DNA of 64,000 nucleotides from an uncultured Clostridia bacterium (GTDB lineage: Bacteria; Bacillota; Clostridia; Peptostreptococcales; Anaerovoracaceae). The position numbers and the translations under genes were made by a program. The notes under the pieces were generated by a model. The model was given only the letters and a program-made list of their open reading frames with translations, made no database searches and had not been told where the DNA came from. The stretch is from assembly GCA_938049335.1 (NCBI GenBank), contig CALIYX010000009.1, positions 62,001 to 126,000 of the forward strand. The letters are read 5' to 3'. Positions 53,293 through 63,029 of the stretch are shown here, piece after piece. Each line of letters starts with the position of its first letter. Position 1 is the first letter of the stretch.

Positions 53293-54326
53293 CTGAGATA
53301 CCTCTCTAGGAGGCTTGCAAGCTCTGTCACTAAAAGTCTTTTGATTTTGCACTTGTTCATTTTGCATGGGATTACGATGTCTATGTAATCGCCACTTCGT
53401 TTTTTGTCCGCTTTGACATATTCAATCAGCTCATCTACACCGCAATCTATACTCGCATCGTAGTCGTATTCATCTATCAAAGCGAGAAATGCTTCCTCTA
53501 TACTCTCATCACACCAGCCTTCGCCAGCTGAAATTCGAAACATTAAAGCCATTCCCTTGACCACCGCCATGCCGTGGCTCACTTCATATCTAGAAGCCTT
53601 TTCTATCGCATGACCTAGCGTGTGTCCAAAATTTAAAGTCTTGCGAAGTCCTCTATCCTCAAAGTCCTCCGATATAATCTCATACTTAAACCTTGCACAC
53701 TCGGAAATTACTGCTTCAAGGTCTAATCCCGCGTCAGCCTTCCCTGTAACTAGCTCATAAACTGGCTTTGATAGCATGGCATACTTTATAACCTCGCCAA
53801 AGCCATCCCAAAAAACTGCTGAATCAAGTGAGCAAAGTAGCTTTATATCTCTAAAAACAAGTATAGGCGTATGGAATGCCCCTATCAGATTCTTGCCCTT
53901 ATCTATGTTTATTCCTGTCTTTCCTCCAATTGATGAATCTACCATTGCAAGGAGAGTGCTAGGAATTTGGATATAATCTATACCTCTGAGATAGCTTGCA
54001 GCTACAAAACCGGCTAAATCGCAGAGCGCTCCTCCACCCATGGCAACAATCATGTCATCTCGGCTTATTTCCTCTTCTATTAGAAGGCTTATTAGCATCT
54101 GGTATTTCTCAATGTTCTTGCAGCCTTCCCCACCAGCGATTTTAATTTTTGCAACATCAAAACCCGCCTCAAGCATACTGCTTTGGCAGTCATTTACGGC
54201 TTCCTCAGGAATATTAGCATCATAGATGAAGGCAAGTTTAACTCCTGTTTTAATAGAGGAAAGCTCCCTTCCTATATCTCTGATTGAGCCTGCTTTGATA
54301 TTTGCATCGCTGGATAAATTACTCAT
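53289..54326 (-). CDS. aroB: 3-dehydroquinate synthase
   Basis: AroB (345 residues) makes 3-dehydroquinate from DAHP with NAD and a divalent metal. The signature is MGGGALCDLAGFVAASYLRG, followed by TLLAMVDSSIGGKTGIN and the metal site motif TLNFGHTLGHAIE. It overlaps aroF by 4 bp before and aroA by 4 bp after. Confidence 0.97.
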   Translation of the reverse strand: MSNLSSDANIKAGSIRDIGRELSSIKTGVKLAFIYDANIPEEAVNDCQSSMLEAGFDVAKIKIAGGEGCKNIEKYQMLISLLIEEEISRDDMIVAMGGGALCDLAGFVAASYLRGIDYIQIPSTLLAMVDSSIGGKTGINIDKGKNLIGAFHTPILVFRDIKLLCSLDSAVFWDGFGEVIKYAMLSKPVYELVTGKADAGLDLEAVISECARFKYEIISEDFEDRGLRKTLNFGHTLGHAIEKASRYEVSHGMAVVKGMALMFRISAGEGWCDESIEEAFLALIDEYDYDASIDCGVDELIEYVKADKKRSGDYIDIVIPCKMNKCKIKRLLVTELASLLERYLR

Positions 54327-55162
54327 TTAATCGCTTCTCTAATTCTTAGAATTCCCTTCATAATCTCATCAAATTCACTCGGCGTCACCGACTGCTTTCC
54401 GTCGCTTAAAGCTCTTGCCGGATTGTCATGCACCTCTATCATCACGCCATCTGCTCCGCAGGCAACTGCTGCAAAGGCCATAGGTTTAACGAGACTCGCT
54501 TGTCCCGTTGCGTGGCTTGGGTCAACAATTATCGGAAGATGTGTTAGGCTTCTCAAAACTGGAACTGCCGACAGATCAAGCGTATCCCTTGTGTAGTCCT
54601 CAAAGGTTCTAATTCCTCTCTCGCAAAGGATTACATTCTCGTTTCCGCCGTCCAAAATGTATTCGGCACTAAGCAAGAGTTCCTCAAGCTTGCAGCCCGT
54701 TCCTCTCTTTAGCAAAATAGGTTTATTGAGCTTACCAAGAGCCTTGAGAAGCTCGTAGTTTTGCATATTCCTTGCACCTACCTGAATTATGTCAACATCC
54801 TCGTAAAGCGATAGATGTTTTTCACTCATTATCTCTGAGACTATAGGCATACCCGTCGCCTTCTTCGCCTCAGAAAGAAGCTCTATGCCCTCTGCCCTCA
54901 TGCCCTGAAAAGAGTATGGTGAGGTTCTCGGCTTAAAGGCTCCACCTCTAAGAATTCCCGCGCCTGAAGCCTTGACTGAGCTTGCGATATCGATTATCTG
55001 TTTCGCCGATTCCACCGAGCACGGACCTGCAATTACCGCAAAATTTCCTCCGCCGATTTTGGTACCAGCTGCATCGATGACGGTGTTTGGTTTATTTTCG
55101 TCCCTTGCCGCCTTCTTGAATATTTGGTTGCTTGTGCCATTTGATACTGAAGAATTCCACAT
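54323..55162 (-). CDS. aroF: 3-deoxy-7-phosphoheptulonate (DAHP) synthase
   Basis: The 279-residue enzyme condenses PEP and erythrose 4-phosphate, the first step of aromatic synthesis. IAGPCSVES, GARNMQNYELL, LKRGTGCKLEE and DPSHATGQ identify the KDPG/KDO8P-like DAHP synthase class. There is no N- or C-terminal ACT or chorismate mutase domain, so feedback control is unclear. It is the first aro gene after ylmH; aroE and aroK are not in this operon. Confidence 0.95.
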   Translation of the reverse strand: MWNSSVSNGTSNQIFKKAARDENKPNTVIDAAGTKIGGGNFAVIAGPCSVESAKQIIDIASSVKASGAGILRGGAFKPRTSPYSFQGMRAEGIELLSEAKKATGMPIVSEIMSEKHLSLYEDVDIIQVGARNMQNYELLKALGKLNKPILLKRGTGCKLEELLLSAEYILDGGNENVILCERGIRTFEDYTRDTLDLSAVPVLRSLTHLPIIVDPSHATGQASLVKPMAFAAVACGADGVMIEVHDNPARALSDGKQSVTPSEFDEIMKGILRIREAIK

Positions 55163-55179
55163 TATATCAAAACCTCACT

Positions 55180-55941
55180 CTAAACATATCTCTCAAACTC
55201 CATAAAGATCCTGTCCTTACGTGTTCTATTTCCTATTTCCTTGACAAGTACCTTGCCCTTGCCTCTGAGCACAATCTTATCGCCCTCATCAATCTGAGCA
55301 TCGACCTTAGTCTGCTCTAGGCTATTAACAAAGACTATTCCTCTTTTGATAGCCTCCTGCGCCTTCGTCCTCGAAAGTCCAAATGCGCTAGATACAATAT
55401 TATCAAGCCTAAGCGAGGCCACCGTATCCTTTACCGTAAGCCTGCTGTTTTCTGGGAGCTCAAGCTCCGAAAGCTCATGTTCCGAAAGCGAAAGGTAGTT
55501 TCTTCCCGCCTTTGCATAATTGGTCATCAAAAATTCCACTATCTCTGACGACACTATTATATCTGCTCCACCTTCATTTACAAGGATATCTCCAATCTTG
55601 CTCCTGCTCACGCCAAGTCCTGTAAGGGAACCGAGGTAATCACCATGCCTTAGCGCTTTGCCGCCTTCCTTGGTCTTAACCCTGATGACCTTTAGAGCAT
55701 CCTTTGATGCATCCTCGAGGCTCACATAGTCTGGCAGACAGAACATTAACACTCTCTCTGCATCTTCATAACCACCAAAAAATACAATTTCTACATCAAA
55801 TCTCCCTTTTCCCCTAATATAATTACTTGCAACAGAATGTTCGTGGGGATCTAGAAAATCGCTATAGGTCAGCATGTACTTTTCGCTAGCGCCTTTGATT
55901 TTGTCTTCAATTTTACCTAAAAAAATTCGATCCTCTTTCAT
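55180..55941 (-). CDS. ylmH: YlmH-type S4-domain RNA-binding protein
   Basis: A 254-residue protein with an N-terminal YlmH-specific domain (YSDFLDPHEHSVA), a middle SxGxSRSKIGDI segment, and an S4 RNA-binding domain (VASLRLDNIVSSAFGLSRTKAQEAIKRG) near residues 180-225. It may act on stalled 50S subunits, as the RqcP/YlmH group does; this is known for relatives only. It starts the aro operon. The ATG lacks a clear ribosome site, and a perfect TATAAT ends 7 bp before it. Confidence 0.9.
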   Translation of the reverse strand: MKEDRIFLGKIEDKIKGASEKYMLTYSDFLDPHEHSVASNYIRGKGRFDVEIVFFGGYEDAERVLMFCLPDYVSLEDASKDALKVIRVKTKEGGKALRHGDYLGSLTGLGVSRSKIGDILVNEGGADIIVSSEIVEFLMTNYAKAGRNYLSLSEHELSELELPENSRLTVKDTVASLRLDNIVSSAFGLSRTKAQEAIKRGIVFVNSLEQTKVDAQIDEGDKIVLRGKGKVLVKEIGNRTRKDRIFMEFERYV

Positions 55942-55948
55942 ATATATT

Positions 55949-55977
55949 ATTATATACAATATTGTGATATATGCCTA
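55949..55977 (-). promoter_or_regulatory. Predicted promoter giving a leaderless ylmH mRNA
   Basis: On the minus strand TAGGCA, 17 bp, TATAAT (55954-55949). The expected +1 is at 55942-55941, that is, at the A of the ylmH ATG (55941). Confidence 0.55.
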
Positions 55978-56015
55978 CTGTTTTAGAAAACTTATATTCT
56001 CGGCTCTATTTGTGA

Positions 56016-56021
56016 TATAAT
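56016..56021 (+). promoter_or_regulatory. -10 element for the PHP gene
   Basis: A perfect TATAAT lies 22 nt before the ATG at 56043, with AAGGAG between. No good -35 is seen 16-18 bp upstream, so the promoter is only partly supported. Confidence 0.45.
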
Positions 56022-56042
56022 AGGTCTTTAAGGAGTAAGATA

Positions 56043-56816
56043 ATGAAGTTTGATTTACACTGCCACATCAAAGGTGGTTCAATAGATTCAAGTATAGATA
56101 TAGATGAATATGTAAACATCCTGAGGAGCAAAGGCTTTGGTGGAATGCTTGTCACAGATCACGATTCCTATAAGGGCTTTAACGCCTGGGAAAGCGAGGG
56201 TCAGAAATTTGACGACTTCGCAGTACTAAAAGGCATTGAATACGATACAAGGGACGCTGGTCACTTCATTGTCATCATGCCAGAAGGCGTTGAGAATAAG
56301 CTTCTCACAATTCGCGGAATGTCACTAAGGCAGCTCATTAATGTCGTTCACTCTGGTGGTGGTATACTCGGTGCTGCCCATCCTTTCGGAGCAAAGGCTG
56401 CAAGTGCAATGTTTTGCCGCAAGGTAAGGCGAAATCCCGACATTTTTAAGAAGTTAGATTTTCTTGAGGGCTTTAATACATGTGAAGCCAAGGAAGCAAA
56501 CGACAAGGCTGTTGCGCTCGCAAAGAAGTATGCACTTCCGTGTACTGGAGGTTCAGACTCCCACAATAAGGCGCATGTAGGCAAGGGCTTTACAGATTTT
56601 TCATCCCCTATCAAAAACAATAACGACCTGATCAAGAGCATTAAGGCCAACGAAATCACAAGCTTTGGCGGTGTTGAGCGTGAGTTTCTCATGAGGCATA
56701 TTCTCAAGCATAGCTTTCCAGCGACCTGGGGATTTAGAGCCTTTAACCGCAGTATTGGGCTTGCCTATGTTTTTCGCAGAAGGCCTTATCTGTCAAAGCT
56801 AAAGTCTAACAAATAA
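56043..56816 (+). CDS. PHP-domain phosphoesterase
   Basis: A 257-residue PHP protein of the polymerase/histidinol phosphatase superfamily. The metal-binding motifs are DLHCHI (3-8), TDHDS (near 38), GIEYDT, AAHPFGA, and GGSDSHN. It is a stand-alone phosphoesterase of unknown substrate. It is transcribed alone and ended by a terminator. Confidence 0.85.
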   Translation: MKFDLHCHIKGGSIDSSIDIDEYVNILRSKGFGGMLVTDHDSYKGFNAWESEGQKFDDFAVLKGIEYDTRDAGHFIVIMPEGVENKLLTIRGMSLRQLINVVHSGGGILGAAHPFGAKAASAMFCRKVRRNPDIFKKLDFLEGFNTCEAKEANDKAVALAKKYALPCTGGSDSHNKAHVGKGFTDFSSPIKNNNDLIKSIKANEITSFGGVEREFLMRHILKHSFPATWGFRAFNRSIGLAYVFRRRPYLSKLKSNK

Positions 56817-56827
56817 GTATTGAAATC

Positions 56828-56871
56828 AACTCACATTCGGTGTAATCCGCTTGTGAGTTTTCTCTTTTTTT
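56828..56871 (+). terminator. Terminator after the PHP gene
   Basis: AACTCACA (56828-56835) pairs with TGTGAGTT (56852-56859), with an inner CGG/CCG pair, followed by a T-run. Confidence 0.85.
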
Positions 56872-56909
56872 GATACAATTATGGAGATTAATATTATTTG
56901 GAGACTATT

Positions 56910-58205
56910 ATGAACGTGAACAAAGTAAAACCAAACGGATTGGCGCTTCTGCCTATCATAGTCTTTCTGATTCTCTTCATCGGCGTCGGTGTTGTTCAGA
57001 AAGATTTCTACTCGATGCCAGCAGTCATTGGTTTTTTGATTGCACTTGCTGTCGCTTTTTTGCAGACCAGAGGCATCAGCTTTAATGAGAAAATTTCCAT
57101 CATAGCTAAGGGCGTAGGCGATGACAACATTATCACGATGTGTTTAATCTTCCTAGTTGCGGGTGCTTTTTCTGGAAGCGTTTCTGCTGCAGGCGGAGTT
57201 AACAGCACGGTTAACCTAGGCCTTTCTCTGCTTCCACCTGGCATTGCAGTAATAGGACTTTTCATCATCGGCTGCTTCATATCCATTTCGATGGGGACCT
57301 CCATGGGTACCATAGCTGCCCTTGCTCCTATTGCAATGGGTATCAGCGAAAAGACGAACTTTCCTATAGCTATCTGCATAGGTGCCGTAGTTTCTGGCGC
57401 TATGTTTGGTGATAACCTTTCAATGATTTCTGATACTACTATTGCAGCAGTAAGAACTCAAGGCTGTGACATGAGAGATAAGTTCCGTAAGAACTTTTTG
57501 ATTGTCCTACCTGCTGCTATTGCAACTATAGCCATTCTTTTCTTCATGACAAGAGGCGCACACTTCACAGTGTCTAAGGATCTTGACTACAATATATTCC
57601 AGGTAATTCCATACATTCTTGTACTGGTTACTGCACTCATAGGACTCAATGTTTTCATAGTTCTCATCTGTGGCATTACATTCTCAGTAATTGCAGGCCT
57701 TGCTACTGGCGCAATGAAGGTCTCCCAGATTTTCACTTCTATGGGTGAGGGTGCTACAGGAATGTACGATATCACAGTTATTTCCATTTTAGTTGCTTGC
57801 ATAAGCGCTCTTGTTAAATATAACGGTGGCTTTGCTTTCATTCTCGAAAACATTCATAAGCACATACATTCATACAAAGGTGCCGAGTTTGGCGTTGCTG
57901 CTCTTGTTGGTCTCATCGACTGCGCTACTGCAAATAACACTGTAGCTATCGTAATCGCAGGTCCTATCGCCAAAGAAATTTCTGATGATTACAGCATTGA
58001 ACCTGCGAGAACAGCTTCTCTTCTTGATATGTTTGCATCTGTATTTCAGGGTATAATACCTTATGGAGCTCAGCTGCTTTCTGCAGCAAGCCTGACTGGG
58101 CTATCGAGCTTTGATATAATGCCATACCTGTTCTATCCATATCTGATGGCGATTTGCGGCATTGTAAGCATTATCATATCAAAGAAGAAGTTAGGAAAAG
58201 CATAA
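56910..58205 (+). CDS. NhaC-family Na+/H+ antiporter-type membrane protein
   Basis: A 431-residue protein with 10-12 membrane spans. SMGTSMGTIAALAPIAMGI and VSGAMFGDNLSMISDTTIAA are the family core, as in NhaC and MleN antiporters. It would exchange Na+ for H+ or an organic acid; the solute is unclear. ATG 56910 has GGAG six nt upstream; a TTG at 56898 overlaps that site. It directly precedes the FAD oxidoreductase with no gap. Confidence 0.88.
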   Translation: MNVNKVKPNGLALLPIIVFLILFIGVGVVQKDFYSMPAVIGFLIALAVAFLQTRGISFNEKISIIAKGVGDDNIITMCLIFLVAGAFSGSVSAAGGVNSTVNLGLSLLPPGIAVIGLFIIGCFISISMGTSMGTIAALAPIAMGISEKTNFPIAICIGAVVSGAMFGDNLSMISDTTIAAVRTQGCDMRDKFRKNFLIVLPAAIATIAILFFMTRGAHFTVSKDLDYNIFQVIPYILVLVTALIGLNVFIVLICGITFSVIAGLATGAMKVSQIFTSMGEGATGMYDITVISILVACISALVKYNGGFAFILENIHKHIHSYKGAEFGVAALVGLIDCATANNTVAIVIAGPIAKEISDDYSIEPARTASLLDMFASVFQGIIPYGAQLLSAASLTGLSSFDIMPYLFYPYLMAICGIVSIIISKKKLGKA

Positions 58206-59291
58206 ATGCTCAATTTTACAGATAATCCAAAAAATAAATACGATATTGTCATTGTTGGCGCTGGCCCTGCTGGCGCCACTTTTGCACGTGAGGTTTCAGG
58301 AAGCGGATACTCAGTCTTGCTTATCGACGGTCAGGATTTGATAGGTAATAAGCCATGTGGCGGTCTTCTTGCCCCTGACGCCCAAAAATTGATGGCTCAC
58401 AGGGATTTTGTTCTCCCAAAGGATATTCTTGTCGACCCACAGATTTTCTCGGTTAAAACGATAGATCTTGGCTCAGGATACATTTGTAATTATCAGAGAT
58501 ACTATCTTAATATGGATAGACGTGCCTTTGATAACTTTCTGCTAACGCTGATTCCTGATGATGTGACTAGAATAAACGCAAAGCTAATCAAAGCCGAAAG
58601 AAACAGCGATGGATTTAGCCTAAGTATATCAGATGCAAATAAAGCCAGACACGAGATAGATTGCAGATTCCTCGTAGGTGCCGATGGAGCTTCTTCAATC
58701 ATTAGACGCAGATTCTTTGATAAAAAGATATACAAATACACAGCCATACAGCAATGGTTTAAAGGTAATGGCAAGGAAAGTCCCTACTATTCCTGCATTT
58801 TCGACAAGAAGACCAGCAGTGGATGCTCATGGACCATCCACAAGGACGGCTATGTGATATTCGGTGGATCCTTCGAATTGCACAATTGCAGGCAGGCTTT
58901 TGAAGAGCAAAAAAGGGGATTCGAAGAGTTTATGGGAATAAGCTTTGGTGAGCCACTAAAAACCGAAGCTTGTCTTGTTTGTAGCCCTAAACATCTATCT
59001 GATTTCGTAACTGGTTCAGACAATGTCTTCCTCATAGGCGAAGCTGCTGGTTTCATCAGCGCTAGCTCACTTGAGGGCTTCAGCTCAGCCTTTACAAGCG
59101 GAACCATGCTTGCTAAGGCCTTTATTAAAGGTGACGAAAACAAGATTGCCAAAACATATAGAAGGCTGACGCGTCCACTGAGATTTAAATTAAGGCGCAA
59201 GATTTTTAAACACGACATCATATTTAATCCAGTACTGCGCAAACTCATAATGAAAACAGGCATTACAGCAATAAAAGAAGACCGAAGCTGA
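58206..59291 (+). CDS. FAD-dependent oxidoreductase (geranylgeranyl reductase/FixC-like)
   Basis: A 361-residue flavoprotein. The N-terminal FAD dinucleotide motif is IVIVGAGPAGATFAREV, the second FAD motif is FLIGEAAGFISASSLEGFSSA, and the middle DGASS loop (VGADGASSIIRRRF) is typical of the geranylgeranyl reductase/FixC group. A PCGG motif near residue 50 is also characteristic of those proteins. It may reduce isoprenoid double bonds or transfer electrons from ferredoxin. The partner is unknown. The gene starts right after the antiporter stop. Confidence 0.85.
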   Translation: MLNFTDNPKNKYDIVIVGAGPAGATFAREVSGSGYSVLLIDGQDLIGNKPCGGLLAPDAQKLMAHRDFVLPKDILVDPQIFSVKTIDLGSGYICNYQRYYLNMDRRAFDNFLLTLIPDDVTRINAKLIKAERNSDGFSLSISDANKARHEIDCRFLVGADGASSIIRRRFFDKKIYKYTAIQQWFKGNGKESPYYSCIFDKKTSSGCSWTIHKDGYVIFGGSFELHNCRQAFEEQKRGFEEFMGISFGEPLKTEACLVCSPKHLSDFVTGSDNVFLIGEAAGFISASSLEGFSSAFTSGTMLAKAFIKGDENKIAKTYRRLTRPLRFKLRRKIFKHDIIFNPVLRKLIMKTGITAIKEDRS

Positions 59292-59309
59292 TTCGGTCTT
59301 TTGTTTTGC
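59280..59309 (+). terminator. Terminator overlapping the stop of the FAD gene
   Basis: GACCGAA (59280-59286) pairs with TTCGGTC (59292-59298), with the stop TGA in the loop, followed by TTTTGTTTTG on the plus strand. Confidence 0.75.
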
Positions 59310-59317
59310 GCTCATGC

Positions 59318-59349
59318 GACAAAAGAGCTCCGCTTTCGCGGAGCTCTTT
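59318..59349 (-). terminator. Terminator after nifJ
   Basis: AAAGAGCTCCGC (59322-59333) is perfectly complementary to GCGGAGCTCTTT (59338-59349) with a TTTC loop, and TTTTG follows on the minus strand. It is about 35 bp past the nifJ stop. Confidence 0.85.
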
Positions 59350-59383
59350 GATTATCTGCTATTAGTCAGCTTAAAACTAGAGT

Positions 59384-62300
59384 TTATTTCTCTGGCTCGT
59401 AGCTTTCCTTTAGTGCCTGGAAGTGTTCGTATCTTTCCTTAGCTAGCTTCTCAGCATCTTCGAATAGCTGTTCAGCTCTCTCTGGGAATCTCTTTGTTAG
59501 AGAATCGTAACGAACTTCGCTCATGATGAAGTCTCTGTAGCTTTCTGTAGCAGGCTTGCTGTCAATCATAAGTGGGTTCTTACCTTCCTTAGCTAGATCA
59601 GGATTGAATCTGAGTAGGTTCCAGTAGCCTGAGTTTACAGCACGCTTCATCTCATCCTGCGCCTTGTTCATACCATTCTTTAGACCGTGGTTGATACATG
59701 GAGAGTATGCGATGATTAGTGATGGTCCATCATATGCCTCAGCCTCTCTGATTGCATCTAGAGTCTGCTTCTGGCTAGCACCCATAGCGATCTGAGCTAC
59801 GTAGATGTAGCCGTAAGCCATAGCGATCTGAACCATATCCTTCTTCTTTACTGCCTTACCTGAAGCAGCGAACTTAGCTACAGCACCTAGTGGTGTTGAC
59901 TTTGATGACTGTCCACCAGTGTTTGAGTATACCTCAGTATCAAATACCATGATATTGATGTTCTCTCCACTTGCTAGAACGTGGTCTACACCGCCGTAAC
60001 CGATATCGTATGCCCATCCGTCACCACCGAAGATCCACATTGATGGCTTGATTAGCATTTCTTTGTTATCTACAACGTACTGAGCATCTTCGTTGTTAGC
60101 TGCGATCTTTTCGCAAGCTTCTAGAAGTGCCTTACCTGTTGTCTCTGCACCTTCAGCATCTTCCATTGCATCAACCCATGCTGTTGCAACGTCGCCAAGC
60201 TCTGCAGCTAGTCTTGTAGCAACTGTCTTAAGCTCGTTACGTCTAGCCTTCATTGAAACTGCCATACCGAATCCGAACTCAGCGTTGTCCTCGAATAGGG
60301 AGTTAGCCCATGCTGGACCTCTTCCTTCAGCATTTACTGTGTAAGGTGTGCTTGGTAGTGAGTTACCCCAAATTGATGAGCAGCCTGTAGCATTTGCAAT
60401 GAACATTCTGTCACCGAATAGCTGTGTGATCAGCTTAGCATATGGAGTTTCTCCGCATCCTGGGCAAGCTCCTGAGAACTCAAGAAGTGGCTGCTTGAAC
60501 TCAACGCCCTTAACTGTGTTCTCCTTGAATGGAACTTCCTTAGGTGTAACGTTATTGAATAGGTGGTTGTACTTCTCCTGTGAAACTGAAACGATCTCGT
60601 CGTTAACAGCGTTCATAACAAGAGCCTTGTTAGGAGCTGGACAAGTCTGAGCACATGATCCGCAGCCTGTGCAGTCTAGTGCTGAAATACCCATTGTGTA
60701 CTTCTTGTTCTCGTCCTTGCCACCCTTGAACTCAGCATAGTCACCGTTTGTTCCTGCTAGCTCAGCTTCGCCTTCGATTACGAAAGGTCTGATTACGCCG
60801 TGAGGACATACATATGCACACTGGTTACACTGGATACAGTTATCCTTGTTCCATACAGGAATATCAGTAGCGATACCTCTCTTCTCGAATGCAGCTGTTC
60901 CGTTAGGTACAAGTCCTGTTGGAGTGTCGAGGAATGTTGATACTGGGATTGAATCTCCATCCATGTGAGCATATGGGTAAAGAACCTTATTGAGGTAGTC
61001 TGTCTGTAGCTGGTCGCGTCCAACAAATGGAATAGGTGCAACGTCAGCTTCACATGTTGCCCATGCTGCAGGTACGTCAACCTTGTGAACTCTCTCGATA
61101 CCTGCGTCAACAGCAGCGATGTTCATGTTAACAACGTTTTCGCCCTTCTTGCCATATGTCTTTCTGATAGCGTCCTTCATGTAGTTTGCTGCTTCCTCGA
61201 TAGGAATGATGTTAGCAATCTTGAAGAATGCTGCCTGAAGTACTGAGTTAGTTCTTCTTGCACCAAGACCGATTTCCTTAGCAATTGATACAGCATCACA
61301 TGTGTATAGGTTGATGTTGTTCTTTGCAATGTACTGCTTCATTGATGCTGGAAGATGTGACTCTAGTTCAGCGTCTGACCATGTGCAGTTTAGTAGGAAG
61401 CTTCCGCCTGGCTTAACGTCCTCAACCATCTTGTATAGGTTTACATATGCTTCGTTATGACATGCAACAAAGTCAGCCTGCTTTACGTAGTAAGTTGACT
61501 TGATTGGCTTGTCACCGAAACGTAGGTGAGAAATTGTTACACCGCCTGACTTCTTGGAGTCATACTGGAAGTAAGCCTGTACCTTCTTATCTGTGTGGTC
61601 ACCGATAATCTTTACGCTGTTCTTGTTAGCACCAACTGTACCGTCTGCACCAAGTCCCCAGAACTTACATGCAACTGTTCCTGCAGGTACTGTGTCAGGA
61701 TAGCGTGATGGTGTGAGTGATAGATGTGTAACATCGTCATTGATTGACAATGTGAACTCTTCTTTTCTGTTGTCTGCCCAAAGGTTCTCATATGCAGCAA
61801 GAATGTCTCCTGGCTGAACGTCCTTTGAACCTAGTCCGTAACGACCACGTGTCATTACGCAGTTTTCGAACTTAGTGCCCTTAAGAGCTGCTACCATATC
61901 TAGGTATAGAGGCTCTGCAAGTGCGCCTGGTTCCTTTGTTCTGTCGAGAACTGCAATCTTCTCAACTGTCTCTGGCATTACTGCAAGAAGGTGCTTAGCT
62001 GAGAAAGGTCTGTATAGGTGAACCTCGATGATACCAACCTTCTTGCCTTCTGCTGTAAGCATATCTATTACTTCTTCAGCAGCATCGCAAACTGAACCCA
62101 TAGCTACTAGGATTTCTGTTGCATCTGGAGCACCATAGTAGTTGAATAGCTTGTAATCTGTTCCAAGCTTCTCGTTAACCATGTTCATGTACTTCTCTAC
62201 GATAGCTGGTGTCTCGTTATAAACTCCGTTGCTAGCTTCTCTGTGCTGGAAGTATGTTTCTGGCTGCTCTGCTGAACCCATGCTGTGTGGGTGTGCTGGA

Positions 62301-62923
62301 TGAAGTGCACTAGCTCTGAAACGCTTAACAGCTTCCCAGTCTACCATTGACTTAAGGTCATCGTAATCCCACATCTCGATCTTCTGGTTCTCATGTGATG
62401 TTCTGAAACCATCGAAGAAGTGAAGAACTGGAAGGCTTCCGCCTATAGCTGCAAGGTGAGCAACAGCTGCAAGGTCCATTACCTGCTGTACGCTGTTTGA
62501 CGCTAGTAGTACGAAACCTGTCTGACGTACTGCCATAACGTCTGCCTGATCACCAAAGATTGACAGAGCATGTGTTGCAAGAGCTCTTGCTGATACATGG
62601 AATACTGCAGGAGTATGCTCACCTGCTAGCTTGTACATGTTTGGAATCATGAGCAAAAGTCCCTGTGAAGCAGTGAATGTTGTTGTGTAGGAACCTGCTG
62701 CAACTGCACCGTGAACGGCACCTGCTGCACCACCTTCTGACTGCATCTCTACGATATGCACCTTTTCACCAAAGATGTTCTCTCTTGCGTCAGAAACCCA
62801 CTCATCCATACTTTCTGCCATAGGTGAAGATGGAGTAATTGGATAGATAGCAGCAACTTCTGTAAACGCATATGCTACGTGTGCAGCAGCTGTGTTACCA
62901 TCCATTGTCTTAAGTTTTCTCAT
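59384..62923 (-). CDS. nifJ: Pyruvate:ferredoxin (flavodoxin) oxidoreductase
   Basis: A 1179-residue single-chain PFOR that makes acetyl-CoA, CO2 and reduced ferredoxin from pyruvate. In order: domain I/II with YPITPSSPMAESMDEW, EMQSEGGAAGAVHGA; two 4Fe-4S ferredoxin motifs CIQCNQCAYVCP and CTGCGSCAQTCP; the TPP-binding domain with GCSSIWGNSLPS and a CPGCGE cluster motif. ATG 62923 has GGAGGGAG upstream; a start at 62965 adds 14 residues and lacks a site. It is the main fermentative enzyme here and a ferredoxin source for the nitrogenase-like locus. Confidence 0.98.
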   Translation of the reverse strand: MRKLKTMDGNTAAAHVAYAFTEVAAIYPITPSSPMAESMDEWVSDARENIFGEKVHIVEMQSEGGAAGAVHGAVAAGSYTTTFTASQGLLLMIPNMYKLAGEHTPAVFHVSARALATHALSIFGDQADVMAVRQTGFVLLASNSVQQVMDLAAVAHLAAIGGSLPVLHFFDGFRTSHENQKIEMWDYDDLKSMVDWEAVKRFRASALHPAHPHSMGSAEQPETYFQHREASNGVYNETPAIVEKYMNMVNEKLGTDYKLFNYYGAPDATEILVAMGSVCDAAEEVIDMLTAEGKKVGIIEVHLYRPFSAKHLLAVMPETVEKIAVLDRTKEPGALAEPLYLDMVAALKGTKFENCVMTRGRYGLGSKDVQPGDILAAYENLWADNRKEEFTLSINDDVTHLSLTPSRYPDTVPAGTVACKFWGLGADGTVGANKNSVKIIGDHTDKKVQAYFQYDSKKSGGVTISHLRFGDKPIKSTYYVKQADFVACHNEAYVNLYKMVEDVKPGGSFLLNCTWSDAELESHLPASMKQYIAKNNINLYTCDAVSIAKEIGLGARRTNSVLQAAFFKIANIIPIEEAANYMKDAIRKTYGKKGENVVNMNIAAVDAGIERVHKVDVPAAWATCEADVAPIPFVGRDQLQTDYLNKVLYPYAHMDGDSIPVSTFLDTPTGLVPNGTAAFEKRGIATDIPVWNKDNCIQCNQCAYVCPHGVIRPFVIEGEAELAGTNGDYAEFKGGKDENKKYTMGISALDCTGCGSCAQTCPAPNKALVMNAVNDEIVSVSQEKYNHLFNNVTPKEVPFKENTVKGVEFKQPLLEFSGACPGCGETPYAKLITQLFGDRMFIANATGCSSIWGNSLPSTPYTVNAEGRGPAWANSLFEDNAEFGFGMAVSMKARRNELKTVATRLAAELGDVATAWVDAMEDAEGAETTGKALLEACEKIAANNEDAQYVVDNKEMLIKPSMWIFGGDGWAYDIGYGGVDHVLASGENINIMVFDTEVYSNTGGQSSKSTPLGAVAKFAASGKAVKKKDMVQIAMAYGYIYVAQIAMGASQKQTLDAIREAEAYDGPSLIIAYSPCINHGLKNGMNKAQDEMKRAVNSGYWNLLRFNPDLAKEGKNPLMIDSKPATESYRDFIMSEVRYDSLTKRFPERAEQLFEDAEKLAKERYEHFQALKESYEPEK

Positions 62924-62985
62924 GTGGATATCTCCCTCCTGAATTATATAAACACTATAATACAATTAACTTTGTATACACTTTT

Positions 62986-63014
62986 ATATTACTCTCTGAT
63001 TCAATCAAAGTCAA
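62986..63014 (-). promoter_or_regulatory. Predicted nifJ promoter
   Basis: On the minus strand TTGACT (63014-63009), 17 bp, TAATAT (62991-62986). The leader would be about 56 nt. The palindrome at 63030-63043 lies 15 bp upstream of the -35. Confidence 0.65.
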
Positions 63015-63029
63015 CAATCCAAATAAAGA

